A model generated the notes under the pieces. The model did not search any database. It was given only the letters and a program-made list of their open reading frames with translations, and had not been told where the DNA came from. From assembly GCA_950097605.1 (NCBI GenBank), contig CATNEU010000010.1, positions 1 through 14,969 on the forward strand: 14,969 bases of DNA. The letters run 5' to 3'. How positions within the stretch are numbered: position 1 is the stretch's first letter; every line of letters begins with the position of its first letter. Positions 1 to 6,350 of this stretch are shown here, one piece after another. The translations under genes were made by a program, and so were the position numbers. This stretch comes from an uncultured Oscillospiraceae bacterium (GTDB taxonomy: Bacteria; Bacillota; Clostridia; Oscillospirales; Ruminococcaceae).

Positions 1-2
1 CC

Positions 3-446
3 ACGTTTACGGCCAGCGTTCCATCCGGCCGTCTCACAGGGGAGGACATTACGTTGACGGCCGACAAGGTTGTGAACTTCGTGGTAAACGATGAGATCAT
101 TGCAACCGGCACCAGTTACACCATCAGCCAGAGCGGGCTGACGGTTGTGTATATCTACGACCTTGCGGGCAACTATGGCGGCGCCTACAAAGCAAACATC
201 GACAAAACGCCGCCGGTGCTCACTGCGGTTTATGAGGGCACCAACACCGCGGTTGAGAACGGCGCGACTGTGGACAGAAGCGTCACGATCAAAACCAGCA
301 AGACGGCGCAGTTTATCGTCAACGACGGCGCGCCCAGTGACCGCGCCAACTTTATAAAGTTCAAAGATCCGGGAACCTATACGGTCAAGGCAGTGGATGC
401 GCTGGGCAATGTCTCCGAGGTATTTGTGATTACCATTGAAAAATAG
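3..446 (+). CDS. C-terminal part of an Ig-like-repeat surface protein (5' end outside window)
   Basis: The frame is open from the window edge and ends with TAG at 444-446, so only the last 147 codons are seen. The translation carries two related beta-rich units. One holds FVVND and, about 30 residues later, YDLAGN; the other holds FIVND and VDALGN. They are joined by a DKTPPV linker. This pattern is typical of bacterial Ig-like or HYR-type repeats in secreted or wall-anchored proteins. No LPXTG sorting signal or membrane anchor is present at the C-terminus, which ends in ITIEK, so any anchoring must lie upstream. A TTG at 54 could be read as a start, but it has no ribosome-binding site and the repeat pattern continues upstream of it, so I treat the gene as 5'-truncated by the window. 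Binding partner and function are unknown. Confidence 0.8.
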   Translation, partial: TFTASVPSGRLTGEDITLTADKVVNFVVNDEIIATGTSYTISQSGLTVVYIYDLAGNYGGAYKANIDKTPPVLTAVYEGTNTAVENGATVDRSVTIKTSKTAQFIVNDGAPSDRANFIKFKDPGTYTVKAVDALGNVSEVFVITIEK

Positions 447-477
447 CGGGAAGGCAAATCCCTGCAAAACAGTTTAA

Positions 478-513
478 AAGCCGGAGGGCGGGAATGTTCC
501 CGTCCTCCGGCTT
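478..513. terminator. Bidirectional intrinsic terminator between convergent genes
   Basis: The arms AGCCGGAGGGCGGG and CCCGTCCTCCGGCT pair over 14 bp with one G-T wobble around a 6-base loop, and an outer A-T pair can be added. It lies between the convergent surface-protein gene and rsmI. Read leftward, the stem is followed by TTTTAAACTGTTTT. Read rightward, the T-tract is weak (CTTATTGT). It probably serves both genes and more efficiently the leftward one. Confidence 0.8.
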
Positions 514-539
514 ATTGTACGCGCCATCGGTGTTTTGCG

Positions 540-1394
540 CTATTCACCGGCGGGATCTTCCGCCGCCGGCTCCTGCTGGCAGGCTTTGTAGATATCGCCT
601 TTTTTCAGGCCGGTCTGTTTGGCGACCTGCTTGCAGGCGTCGGCGAGCCGCAAGCCACCGGCTGCCAGCTCTTTCGCAATGGCGGCGGCTTCCGAAACCG
701 TATAGGTCTGGACTTCGGGCGGCTGCGCCCCCTCTATAATCAGCACAAATTCCCCTTTGGGGGTGTTTTGCTCAAAATGCGCCAGCGCGCCGGACAGGTC
801 GGTGCGGATGACCTCCTCATGCACCTTGGTCAGCTCGCGCGCCAGCGCAATGCGCCGGTTGCCGAGCGCTTGCAGCAGGTCTGAGAGGGTGGAAACCAGC
901 TTGTGGGGCGCTTCGTAAAAAATCAGCGTGTGCCGGTCGCTTCGGATTTCTTCGAGATGCGCGAGACGGTTTCGCTTGTTGGTGCTCAGAAACCCCTCGA
1001 ACGCGAAGCGGGAGGTCGAAAGCCCCGAGAGCGCCAGCGCGCTGACCGCCGCGCTCGGCCCCGGCACCACGGCGACCGGCACACCCTGTTCCGCACAGAG
1101 GCGGACCAGGTCCTCGCCGGGGTCCGAGATGCAGGGCATGCCCGCGTCGGTGACCACCGCACAGGTCTCGCCCGCCAACAGACGGCTTAAAATGTATTCC
1201 CCGCGCTCGCGCAGGTTGTGCTCATAATAGCTCACCAGCGGCTTTTTGATCTCGAAGCGGTTGAGCAGCTTGAGCGAGACGCGGGTGTCCTCCGCCGCAA
1301 TGAAGTCCGCCTGCCGGAGGGTTTCCACCGCGCGCGGCGACAGGTCGCCCAGGTTGCCGATCGGCGTGCCGACCACATAGAGCATTCCGCCCAT
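540..1394 (-). CDS. rsmI: 16S rRNA (cytidine-1402 2'-O)-methyltransferase RsmI
   Basis: RsmI methylates the ribose of C1402 in 16S rRNA using S-adenosylmethionine, at the decoding site of the 30S subunit. The 284-residue product has the normal family length. Visible signatures are LYVVGTPIGNLGD near the N-terminus (residues 5-17), AAEDTR at 33-38, VTDAGMPCISDPG at 81-93, VPGPSA at 110-115 and FYEAPHK at 159-165, all characteristic of this tetrapyrrole-methylase-fold family. I chose the ATG at 1394, two bases after the stop of the upstream methyltransferase gene and preceded by AAAGGA. The frame extends upstream to 1457, but that would overlap the neighbour and has no ribosome-binding site. 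The gene is translationally coupled to the upstream yabB-like gene, as in Bacillus, where yabB and yabC (rsmI) lie close together. It ends with TAG just before the terminator at 478-513. Confidence 0.95.
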   Translation of the reverse strand: MGGMLYVVGTPIGNLGDLSPRAVETLRQADFIAAEDTRVSLKLLNRFEIKKPLVSYYEHNLRERGEYILSRLLAGETCAVVTDAGMPCISDPGEDLVRLCAEQGVPVAVVPGPSAAVSALALSGLSTSRFAFEGFLSTNKRNRLAHLEEIRSDRHTLIFYEAPHKLVSTLSDLLQALGNRRIALARELTKVHEEVIRTDLSGALAHFEQNTPKGEFVLIIEGAQPPEVQTYTVSEAAAIAKELAAGGLRLADACKQVAKQTGLKKGDIYKACQQEPAAEDPAGE

Positions 1395-1395
1395 A

Positions 1396-2133
1396 TCATA
1401 CCCCGTCCTTTCCCATAATCCGCAATAGCTCTGCGGAATAGCCGCCGTCGGGTGCATGCACCAGAAGCGGCGGCAGCGCCCGCAGAAACGGACGGGCGCC
1501 CTTTTTGCCTTCGATTAAAAACAGCCAGGGCGCCGTGTCGGGCTGTTTCTGTACAAACCGGAGCCGTTTTGGTTCGATATCCGCGGCGCGCATTGCCGTA
1601 ATCACGTCCGCGAGCCGTTCGGGCCGCTGGCAGAGGCAGAGCCGTCCGCCAAATTGCAGCAGGCTGCCGGCGGCCCGGCAGACGTCCTCTATTGTGCAGA
1701 GCGTCTCGTGCCGCGCCACTTTTTCGGCAGGCAGCGCGCTGACGATACCCGCTTGCGGCGCCTTATAGGGCGGGTTGCAGGTGACAAGGCCGAACGCTCC
1801 AAAGGGCAGAACGCCGCGGAGCTGCTTTAAGTCCGCCAATACGGCCTGCAAACGGCTCTGAAGCCCGCAGCGCTCGATGGAGAGCGCGAATTGCTGCACC
1901 GCCTGCGGCTGGATATCCACGCCCCGGCAGAAGCGGGGCGGGTTTTCCCGCTGCCAAATCATTGGGATGATGCCGCAGCCGGTGCCGAGGTCGCACACCG
2001 TGTCCTTTCGCCGGGGGGCGGCAAAATCCGCAAGCAGAAAGGCGTCGGTGCCGAAGCCGTGCTCTTTGGAGGTGTAAACGCCGGCGCCCGGCGAAAGCGT
2101 CTCAAACCGGTAGGCGGCTGCTTTGTGCGTCAT
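1396..2133 (-). CDS. trmN6: TrmN6/YabB-type tRNA (adenine-N6) methyltransferase
   Basis: This is a class I SAM-dependent methyltransferase of 245 residues. The SAM-binding loop is DLGTGCGIIP (48-57). The catalytic NPPY motif (120-123) is typical of N6-adenine methyltransferases, and FGTDAFLLADF (27-37) matches the TrmN6 family N-terminus. Known members modify A37 of tRNA-Val. The substrate here is inferred from family and from its place directly before rsmI, the same arrangement as yabB in Bacillus subtilis. I chose the ATG at 2133 because it follows AGGGGGG with about ten bases of spacing and starts MTHKAAAYRFETL. The in-frame ATG at 2205 would add 24 unconserved-looking residues. About 168 bp separate it from the ferredoxin gene upstream. 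That gap holds several short GC hairpins (for example 2227-2241 and 2268-2280) but no convincing T-tract, so read-through is possible. Confidence 0.88.
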   Translation of the reverse strand: MTHKAAAYRFETLSPGAGVYTSKEHGFGTDAFLLADFAAPRRKDTVCDLGTGCGIIPMIWQRENPPRFCRGVDIQPQAVQQFALSIERCGLQSRLQAVLADLKQLRGVLPFGAFGLVTCNPPYKAPQAGIVSALPAEKVARHETLCTIEDVCRAAGSLLQFGGRLCLCQRPERLADVITAMRAADIEPKRLRFVQKQPDTAPWLFLIEGKKGARPFLRALPPLLVHAPDGGYSAELLRIMGKDGV

Positions 2134-2301
2134 GGTATGGGTACCCCCCTGTGCTCTTTCAGAGCAATTGTATATCGTGGCAACGCAGTACGGGCCGCCC
2201 CACAACCGGCGATTACCGGATCTCCCCTCCGCATTGCGGAGAACAGAGTCCGGCGGCGCCGGGTTGGAGGCGGCCCGCCTGGTTTTGAAAACATTCGCTG
2301 C

Positions 2302-2475
2302 TTAGTCCTGCGGATTCGGAGCGCTGACCGGGCAGACGTCGTGGCAAGCGCCGCAGTCGATGCAGGTATCCGCGTCGATTACGTACTTGTCGTCCCCCGC
2401 GCTGATCGCGGAAACAGGGCATTCAGCCTCGCATGCGCCGCAGCTGATGCATTCGTCGTTAATTGCATATGCCAT
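2302..2475 (-). CDS. 2[4Fe-4S] clostridial-type ferredoxin
   Basis: This 57-residue protein is a low-potential electron carrier in the cytoplasm. Two CxxCxxCxxxCP motifs are intact: Cys 9, 12, 15, 19 and Cys 38, 41, 44, 48, one for each [4Fe-4S] cluster by the usual crossed ligation. Length and pseudo-twofold symmetry match classical clostridial ferredoxins of about 55 residues. The start at 2475 follows AAGGAGGTG with ideal spacing; a longer in-frame ORF reaching 2628 runs through the promoter and leader hairpin and is rejected. It has its own promoter (2594-2621). PFOR, encoded at 11675, is the expected electron donor, though this pairing is inferred. It sits between ricT and the trmN6-like gene, where Bacillus subtilis has yabA, so it looks inserted into a conserved block. 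Confidence 0.96.
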   Translation of the reverse strand: MAYAINDECISCGACEAECPVSAISAGDDKYVIDADTCIDCGACHDVCPVSAPNPQD

Positions 2476-2553
2476 TGGAAATGACACCTCCTTATGGTAT
2501 TGAATCCAAAAGCGGCGTCCGGAAAGCGACCGGCGCGCGGCTTTCGTATGGCA

Positions 2554-2581
2554 AGGCCTGTCCCCCAGACGGGACGGGCCT
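2554..2581 (-). other. 5'-end hairpin of the ferredoxin transcript
   Basis: AGGCCTGTCCC and GGGACGGGCCT form an 11-bp stem with one wobble and a 6-base loop. The transcription start expected from the promoter at 2594-2621 is near 2587, so the hairpin would begin within about six bases of the mRNA 5' end. Such a position commonly protects transcripts from 5'-dependent decay. It has no T-tract on the leftward strand, so it does not look like a terminator. The stabilising role is inferred. Confidence 0.6.
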
Positions 2582-2593
2582 GAAACCGCTTCT

Positions 2594-2621
2594 ATTGTAG
2601 CATACATCGCCCAAAAGTCAA
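2594..2621 (-). promoter_or_regulatory. Sigma-A-type promoter of the ferredoxin gene
   Basis: Read leftward, TTGACT is followed by a 16-base spacer and TACAAT, with TGC directly before the -10 (extended -10). It lies about 120 bp upstream of the ferredoxin start and just after the ricT stop. The ferredoxin can therefore be expressed independently of the upstream cluster. Confidence 0.8.
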
Positions 2622-2639
2622 ATGCCAATCGCAGGGAGG

Positions 2640-3506
2640 CTATCCCTCCAGATTCGACAGGTCGGCGATCTCCTTGGAGTGCAGCTCGATCTGTGCGTCC
2701 TTGAGCAATTTGACGTCCCGGCGGTGGTAGCAGCGCGCGGCGGCCTCGGGATTGCGCTCCAGGCGCACCTTGAGTTGGCCGGTCAGCAGATTCACGTCGA
2801 TGACCGTGCCGTTGCCCTCTTTGGTGCCGACGTAAGCCCCTACCTTGGGTGTGATTTTGAGCAGGTCCTCGTAGGCCTCCTGCTCAAACTTGAGGCAGCA
2901 CATCAGCCGGCCACAGGTGCCCGAGATCTTGGTGGGGTTCAGCGAAAGGCCCTGCTCCTTGGCCATTTTGATCGAAACCGGCTGGAACTCGCCCAGAAAT
3001 GTGGAGCAGCAAAACGGTTTGCCGCAAACGCCCAGGCCGCCGAGCATTTTGGATTCGTCGCGCACGCCGATTTGGCGCAGCTCGATGCGGGTGCGGAACA
3101 CGCTTGCCAGGTCCTTGACCAGTTCGCGGAAGTCCACGCGGCCGTCTGCGGTGAAATAGAACAGCACTTTGTTGTTGTCGAAGGTATACTCCACGTCCAC
3201 GAGCTTCATTTCGAGCTTGTGGTCGGCTATTTTTTTCAAACAGATCGAAAACGCCTGCTTTTCGCGGCGCTTGTTGTCCTCCACATGGGCCATATCCTCT
3301 TCGGTGGCGATGCGGATGACCGTCTTAAGCGGGCGGACAATCTGCGATTCCGGCACCTCGCGGTTCGGCATGGCAACCTCGCCGCACTCAATGCCGCGCG
3401 CGGTCTCGACGATGACGTGCGCGCCCGCGGCAACCTGTTTGCCCTCAGGGTCGAAATAATAAATTTTGCCAACGTTTTTAAAACGAACGCCAATTACTTC
3501 TGCCAT
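2640..3506 (-). CDS. ricT: RicT (YaaT), PSP1-domain Fe-S regulator of RNA decay
   Basis: This 288-residue protein is a member of the PSP1/YaaT family. In Bacillus subtilis RicT joins RicA and RicF in the Y-complex, which carries [4Fe-4S] clusters and assists RNase Y-dependent mRNA processing, with effects on competence, biofilm formation and sporulation. Key cysteines are visible in two blocks, CGKPFCC (161-167) and CGRLMCC (198-204), the expected cluster-binding region. The N-terminal part (VIGVRFKNVGKIYYF) and the segment MLGGLGVCGKPFCC are near-signature sequences of the family. The start at 3506 follows GGGAGGT with seven bases of spacing. It lies downstream of holB by 66 bp, the conserved Firmicute order. 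No ricA or ricF gene is in this window. Confidence 0.95.
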   Translation of the reverse strand: MAEVIGVRFKNVGKIYYFDPEGKQVAAGAHVIVETARGIECGEVAMPNREVPESQIVRPLKTVIRIATEEDMAHVEDNKRREKQAFSICLKKIADHKLEMKLVDVEYTFDNNKVLFYFTADGRVDFRELVKDLASVFRTRIELRQIGVRDESKMLGGLGVCGKPFCCSTFLGEFQPVSIKMAKEQGLSLNPTKISGTCGRLMCCLKFEQEAYEDLLKITPKVGAYVGTKEGNGTVIDVNLLTGQLKVRLERNPEAAARCYHRRDVKLLKDAQIELHSKEIADLSNLEG

Positions 3507-3533
3507 TGGTGACCTCCCGTATATTGATAGCTG

Positions 3534-3557
3534 GCCCCGCGTGCGGGGCGCTTTTTT
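3534..3557 (+). terminator. Intrinsic terminator on the strand opposite the operon
   Basis: GCCCCGC and GCGGGGC pair around a very short loop and are followed on the plus strand by GCTTTTTTAT. On the leftward strand, where holB and ricT are transcribed, the run is an A-tract before the stem, so it should not stop the operon. It would stop transcription antisense to the cluster. It fills most of the 66-bp gap between holB and ricT. Confidence 0.6.
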
Positions 3558-3572
3558 ATGTGATGCGCGAAC

Positions 3573-4568
3573 TTAGCTGCAAACGGCCCTTTTGAGGCTT
3601 GCGCAGAGCCAGGTTGCAAGCAGCGGGCCGTTTGCGTTGCTCTGCAGGGCGGCCTGCGCGCGGCCGAATATATCAATGGCTTCCAACGCCTGGTCCACGC
3701 GCAGATGTTCCGCAATTTCTGCAAGCTGCGCTTCCTGCGCGGTGATATAGACCCCAGCTCCGGTCTTGTGTGAAATAACGTCCCGCAGAATGTTGACGGC
3801 AATCGGAAGAAAGAGCTTCATGAGTTCGCGGTCCTTCTCGATCTTGCCGGTCAGCACCAGCAGGTCGTATTCATTTGGAGAGACCATTGCCCTGCAAAAA
3901 TCCAGGCTGTAGGCAATCTGCCGGCCGAAGTCCTCGTCCTGCACCAGGCGCAGCGCCTTGCCGATATTGCCGTCGAACACACCCGCTGCATAGGCAATGC
4001 GGGCCGGGTCGGCCTTTGGCAGGCGCTTTTGCAGCACCGCGGCGCAGTCCGCGCGGGACGGCGGCAGCAGCGTGAAGGGCGAAACGCGGGAGAGCACGGT
4101 TTCGAGCAGCTCGGAGGCCGACAGCACGGTCAGCACAAACACGCCGTAGGACGGCGGCTCCTCGAGTATCTTCAGCAGCGCGTTCTGTGCATGGGTGTTC
4201 ATCCGTCCCGCATCGGGCAGGATGCAGACCTTATAGCCGGCCTCGTTGGGACGCACGTAGAACCACTCGCGCACTGCGCGCACGGCGTCCACCGTGATCA
4301 TGCCGGCCTTGCCCTGCGCCTCCACGACGGTGATGTCGGGATGGATGCCGGCGGCTGCCTTTTTGCAGGGCGTGCAGACGCCGCAGGGCTTTTGCGCGGC
4401 GGTGCAGACAAGCGCCTGCGCGAGCAAAAGCGCCAGTGTTTTGCGCCCGGTGCCTTCGTCGCCCTCCAGCAAAATGGCGTGAGGCAAACGCCCGTCACGC
4501 AGTGCGGCGGCGAGCGTTTGCCTCACATGTGTATTTCCGGTAAAGCCCTCGAAGCTGACGCTTACCAT
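3573..4568 (-). CDS. holB: DNA polymerase III delta' subunit (clamp loader) HolB
   Basis: Delta' is part of the clamp-loader complex that places the sliding clamp on primed DNA. The 331-residue product shows the AAA+ layout: LPHAILLEG, then a Walker A-like GDEGTGRKT at 36-44, and a four-cysteine zinc site (Cys 55, 62, 65, 68). The helix-loop DAGRMNTHAQNALLKILEEPP follows at 119-139. The sensor-1 region usually reads SRC; here it is SRV (160-162). The gene starts at ATG 4568, whose first base is the last base of the darA stop (TAATG), so the two are translationally coupled. The order darA-holB-ricT matches Bacillus, except that yaaR between darA and holB is absent. Confidence 0.95.
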   Translation of the reverse strand: MVSVSFEGFTGNTHVRQTLAAALRDGRLPHAILLEGDEGTGRKTLALLLAQALVCTAAQKPCGVCTPCKKAAAGIHPDITVVEAQGKAGMITVDAVRAVREWFYVRPNEAGYKVCILPDAGRMNTHAQNALLKILEEPPSYGVFVLTVLSASELLETVLSRVSPFTLLPPSRADCAAVLQKRLPKADPARIAYAAGVFDGNIGKALRLVQDEDFGRQIAYSLDFCRAMVSPNEYDLLVLTGKIEKDRELMKLFLPIAVNILRDVISHKTGAGVYITAQEAQLAEIAEHLRVDQALEAIDIFGRAQAALQSNANGPLLATWLCASLKRAVCS

Positions 4569-4891
4569 TACAGCTTCTCAAAGCGTTCTACGTCGAGAAC
4601 GAAGAGCGTTGCGCCGCCGACAGTGACCTCGACGGGGAACGCCGTGTACAGCCCGGCTCCATAGGATGCCGACGAAGGGACGACCTGGGTGCGTTTTTTG
4701 CTGTATTTTGCGATGATTTCCATGACGGTATCCACCTTGCTGTCGTCCACACCGATGATAAAGGTCGTGTTGCCTTCGCGCAGGAAACCGCCGGTGGTGG
4801 CAAGCTTGGTGACGGAGTATCCCTCTTTGGTGAGATTGGACGACACCATGCTGCTGTCATCATTGTTTACAATTGCAAAAATCAGTTTCAT
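4568..4891 (-). CDS. darA: Cyclic di-AMP receptor DarA (PII-like, YaaQ/PstA)
   Basis: This 107-residue protein is a small PII-like trimer that binds c-di-AMP at subunit interfaces; its downstream output is still poorly understood in all species. The N-terminus MKLIFAIVNNDD and the block TTGGFLREGNTT (32-43) are diagnostic. Residues corresponding to reported ligand contacts of PstA/DarA (T28, F36, L37, N41, G47, G92) are present at matching positions, from memory of the published structures. The start at 4891 follows AAAGGAGG with good spacing. The longer frame to 4966 is rejected because it would bury this ribosome-binding site. The gene overlaps holB by one base. The preceding 114 bp after yaaO show no clear promoter or terminator, so darA is probably co-transcribed from the FemX-gene promoter. 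Confidence 0.95.
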   Translation of the reverse strand: MKLIFAIVNNDDSSMVSSNLTKEGYSVTKLATTGGFLREGNTTFIIGVDDSKVDTVMEIIAKYSKKRTQVVPSSASYGAGLYTAFPVEVTVGGATLFVLDVERFEKL

Positions 4892-5005
4892 AACCAAAAC
4901 CCTCCTTTTAGGCTGTTCTTCAGTGGCGGAAAGCCCGGCAGACGTGGGAAAACAACGTGGATGCACGGTTTCCGGCAGCGTTTGGAGCGGGGGTTTTCCG
5001 CACTT

Positions 5006-6349
5006 TTATTTTACCACTTTTAAGGCGTTCAGTCCATAGTCCGCAAGCAGATTCTTTAATTTCCCGGTAATTTTTTCACCGGGCATCACGAGCGGTACGC
5101 CGGGGGGACAGGGGCTTTTGGCGCAGGCCGCAACGCGCCCCTCGCACCGGGCGACGGGCAGCAGCTCGCAGGGGGCAAGCACGGCCTCGCGCAGCGTCAT
5201 AACGCGCGCGGGGTGCAGGTCCTCCGGGACAGGGCAGGGCAGCGGCGGCGCGGGTATAAAGGCGTCAAGCGCCTGGCGCAGCCTGTCAAAGTCCGCCGGG
5301 GTGTTAAACGGGGAGGGCAGCAGCACCACCCAGCCGTTCGAGACGTATTCCGGCTCGACGCCGTGCGCGCGCAGATGCCGTGCGAACCGTTCGCCGGTGC
5401 ATCCGGCGGACAGCGTACCGAGCGAGAGACGCGCGGGGTCTCGGTCCCCGGCGGGTAGGGAGAAGCCTTTGGAAACCGCGAGCGCCTCCAGTGCCGCGAC
5501 CGTTTGGCAGAGCGCGGCAAAGTCCCGGCGCGCATCGGTTTCGAGATAGGATGCGCAGGCGTCGAGGGAGAGCATCGTGAGATAGGAGGGACTGGTGGAC
5601 CCAAACAGCGCCATTGCATCCTTGGCGGCGGCCCTGTCGAACGCCGGGTCCCCAATGTGCAGATACGCGCCGCCCGTGAAAACCGGCAGCGTCTTGTGCG
5701 CCGAGTCCGCGCAGAGCGAGGCCCCGAGCGACAGTGGGTGCCGGTCGGGCGAGAGGAACCGCAAGTGCGCGCCGTGCGCGTTGTCCACGAGCAGCGGCAG
5801 GCCGCGCGCCCGGCAGACCGACGCGACGCCCGCGACGTCCGACCGGACGCCGAAATAGTCCGGCGTGGTCAAATAGACCGCGCAGGCGTCCGGCGCGCCG
5901 GAGAGCGCCTGCGCGTAGGCGGCGGGCGACGCCGTGCCCGGCAGGCCGCCCGCCCGGTCCCGGTCGGGATAGACAAAGACCGGCTCCAGCCCGAGCAGGG
6001 CCATCGCATTCACGGCGCTCACATGCAGGTTGCGGGTGCAGACCACCTTCCCGCCCGGCCGGGCGGCGAGCGCGAGCATCGCCTGGATGCAGAGGGTGTT
6101 GCCGCCCGCGCTGAGCAGCGTCTCGCGGCTTCCATAGACCGTCGCGAGACGGGCTTCGGTTTCGGCGATCACGCCGTCCGATTCATACAGGCTGTCCGCC
6201 CCCTGCACCTCGGTGATGTCGAGCCGGGACAGCGGCAAGCCCGCATACAGCGGGAAATTTCCCTTGTGTGCGGGCATGTGGAAGCGGGAAACGCCGCTTG
6301 CGTTGTATTGCTCTAAAAAGGGGAGGAGCCCCTTCTCCGTCCTGTTCAT
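5006..6349 (-). CDS. yaaO: YaaO-type Orn/Lys/Arg decarboxylase family PLP enzyme
   Basis: This 447-residue protein is a fold-type I PLP enzyme of the Orn/Lys/Arg decarboxylase family, which decarboxylates basic amino acids for polyamine synthesis or pH control. The exact substrate cannot be read from sequence. Signatures are FHMPAHKG (23-30), GADSLYE (50-56), VDNAHGAH (188-195) with the PLP-ring Asp, and DSAHKTLP (215-222) with Lys219 as the Schiff-base lysine. The C-terminal domain has the usual CPPGVPLVMPGE. In many relatives the histidine stacking on PLP is followed by Lys-Ser (HKS); here it reads HVS (109-111). The start at ATG 6349 lies one base after the stop of the FemX-like gene with a modest AAGGCG upstream. 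In Bacillus subtilis yaaO precedes tmk and yaaQ; here tmk is missing and darA follows directly. Confidence 0.9.
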   Translation of the reverse strand: MNRTEKGLLPFLEQYNASGVSRFHMPAHKGNFPLYAGLPLSRLDITEVQGADSLYESDGVIAETEARLATVYGSRETLLSAGGNTLCIQAMLALAARPGGKVVCTRNLHVSAVNAMALLGLEPVFVYPDRDRAGGLPGTASPAAYAQALSGAPDACAVYLTTPDYFGVRSDVAGVASVCRARGLPLLVDNAHGAHLRFLSPDRHPLSLGASLCADSAHKTLPVFTGGAYLHIGDPAFDRAAAKDAMALFGSTSPSYLTMLSLDACASYLETDARRDFAALCQTVAALEALAVSKGFSLPAGDRDPARLSLGTLSAGCTGERFARHLRAHGVEPEYVSNGWVVLLPSPFNTPADFDRLRQALDAFIPAPPLPCPVPEDLHPARVMTLREAVLAPCELLPVARCEGRVAACAKSPCPPGVPLVMPGEKITGKLKNLLADYGLNALKVVK

Positions 6350-6350
6350 T

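Noticed and set aside
2302..2628. 108-residue version of the ferredoxin
   Set aside because: The extra N-terminal 51 residues are encoded by the promoter and leader hairpin; the AAGGAGG site directly precedes the 57-residue start.
2622..3512. 296-codon plus-strand open frame
   Set aside because: It is antisense to ricT, whose translation carries all family signatures and a good ribosome-binding site; the plus frame has low-complexity-like composition and no domain.
5504..6316. 270-codon plus-strand open frame rich in Arg and Gly
   Set aside because: It is a shadow of the GC-rich yaaO gene on the opposite strand.
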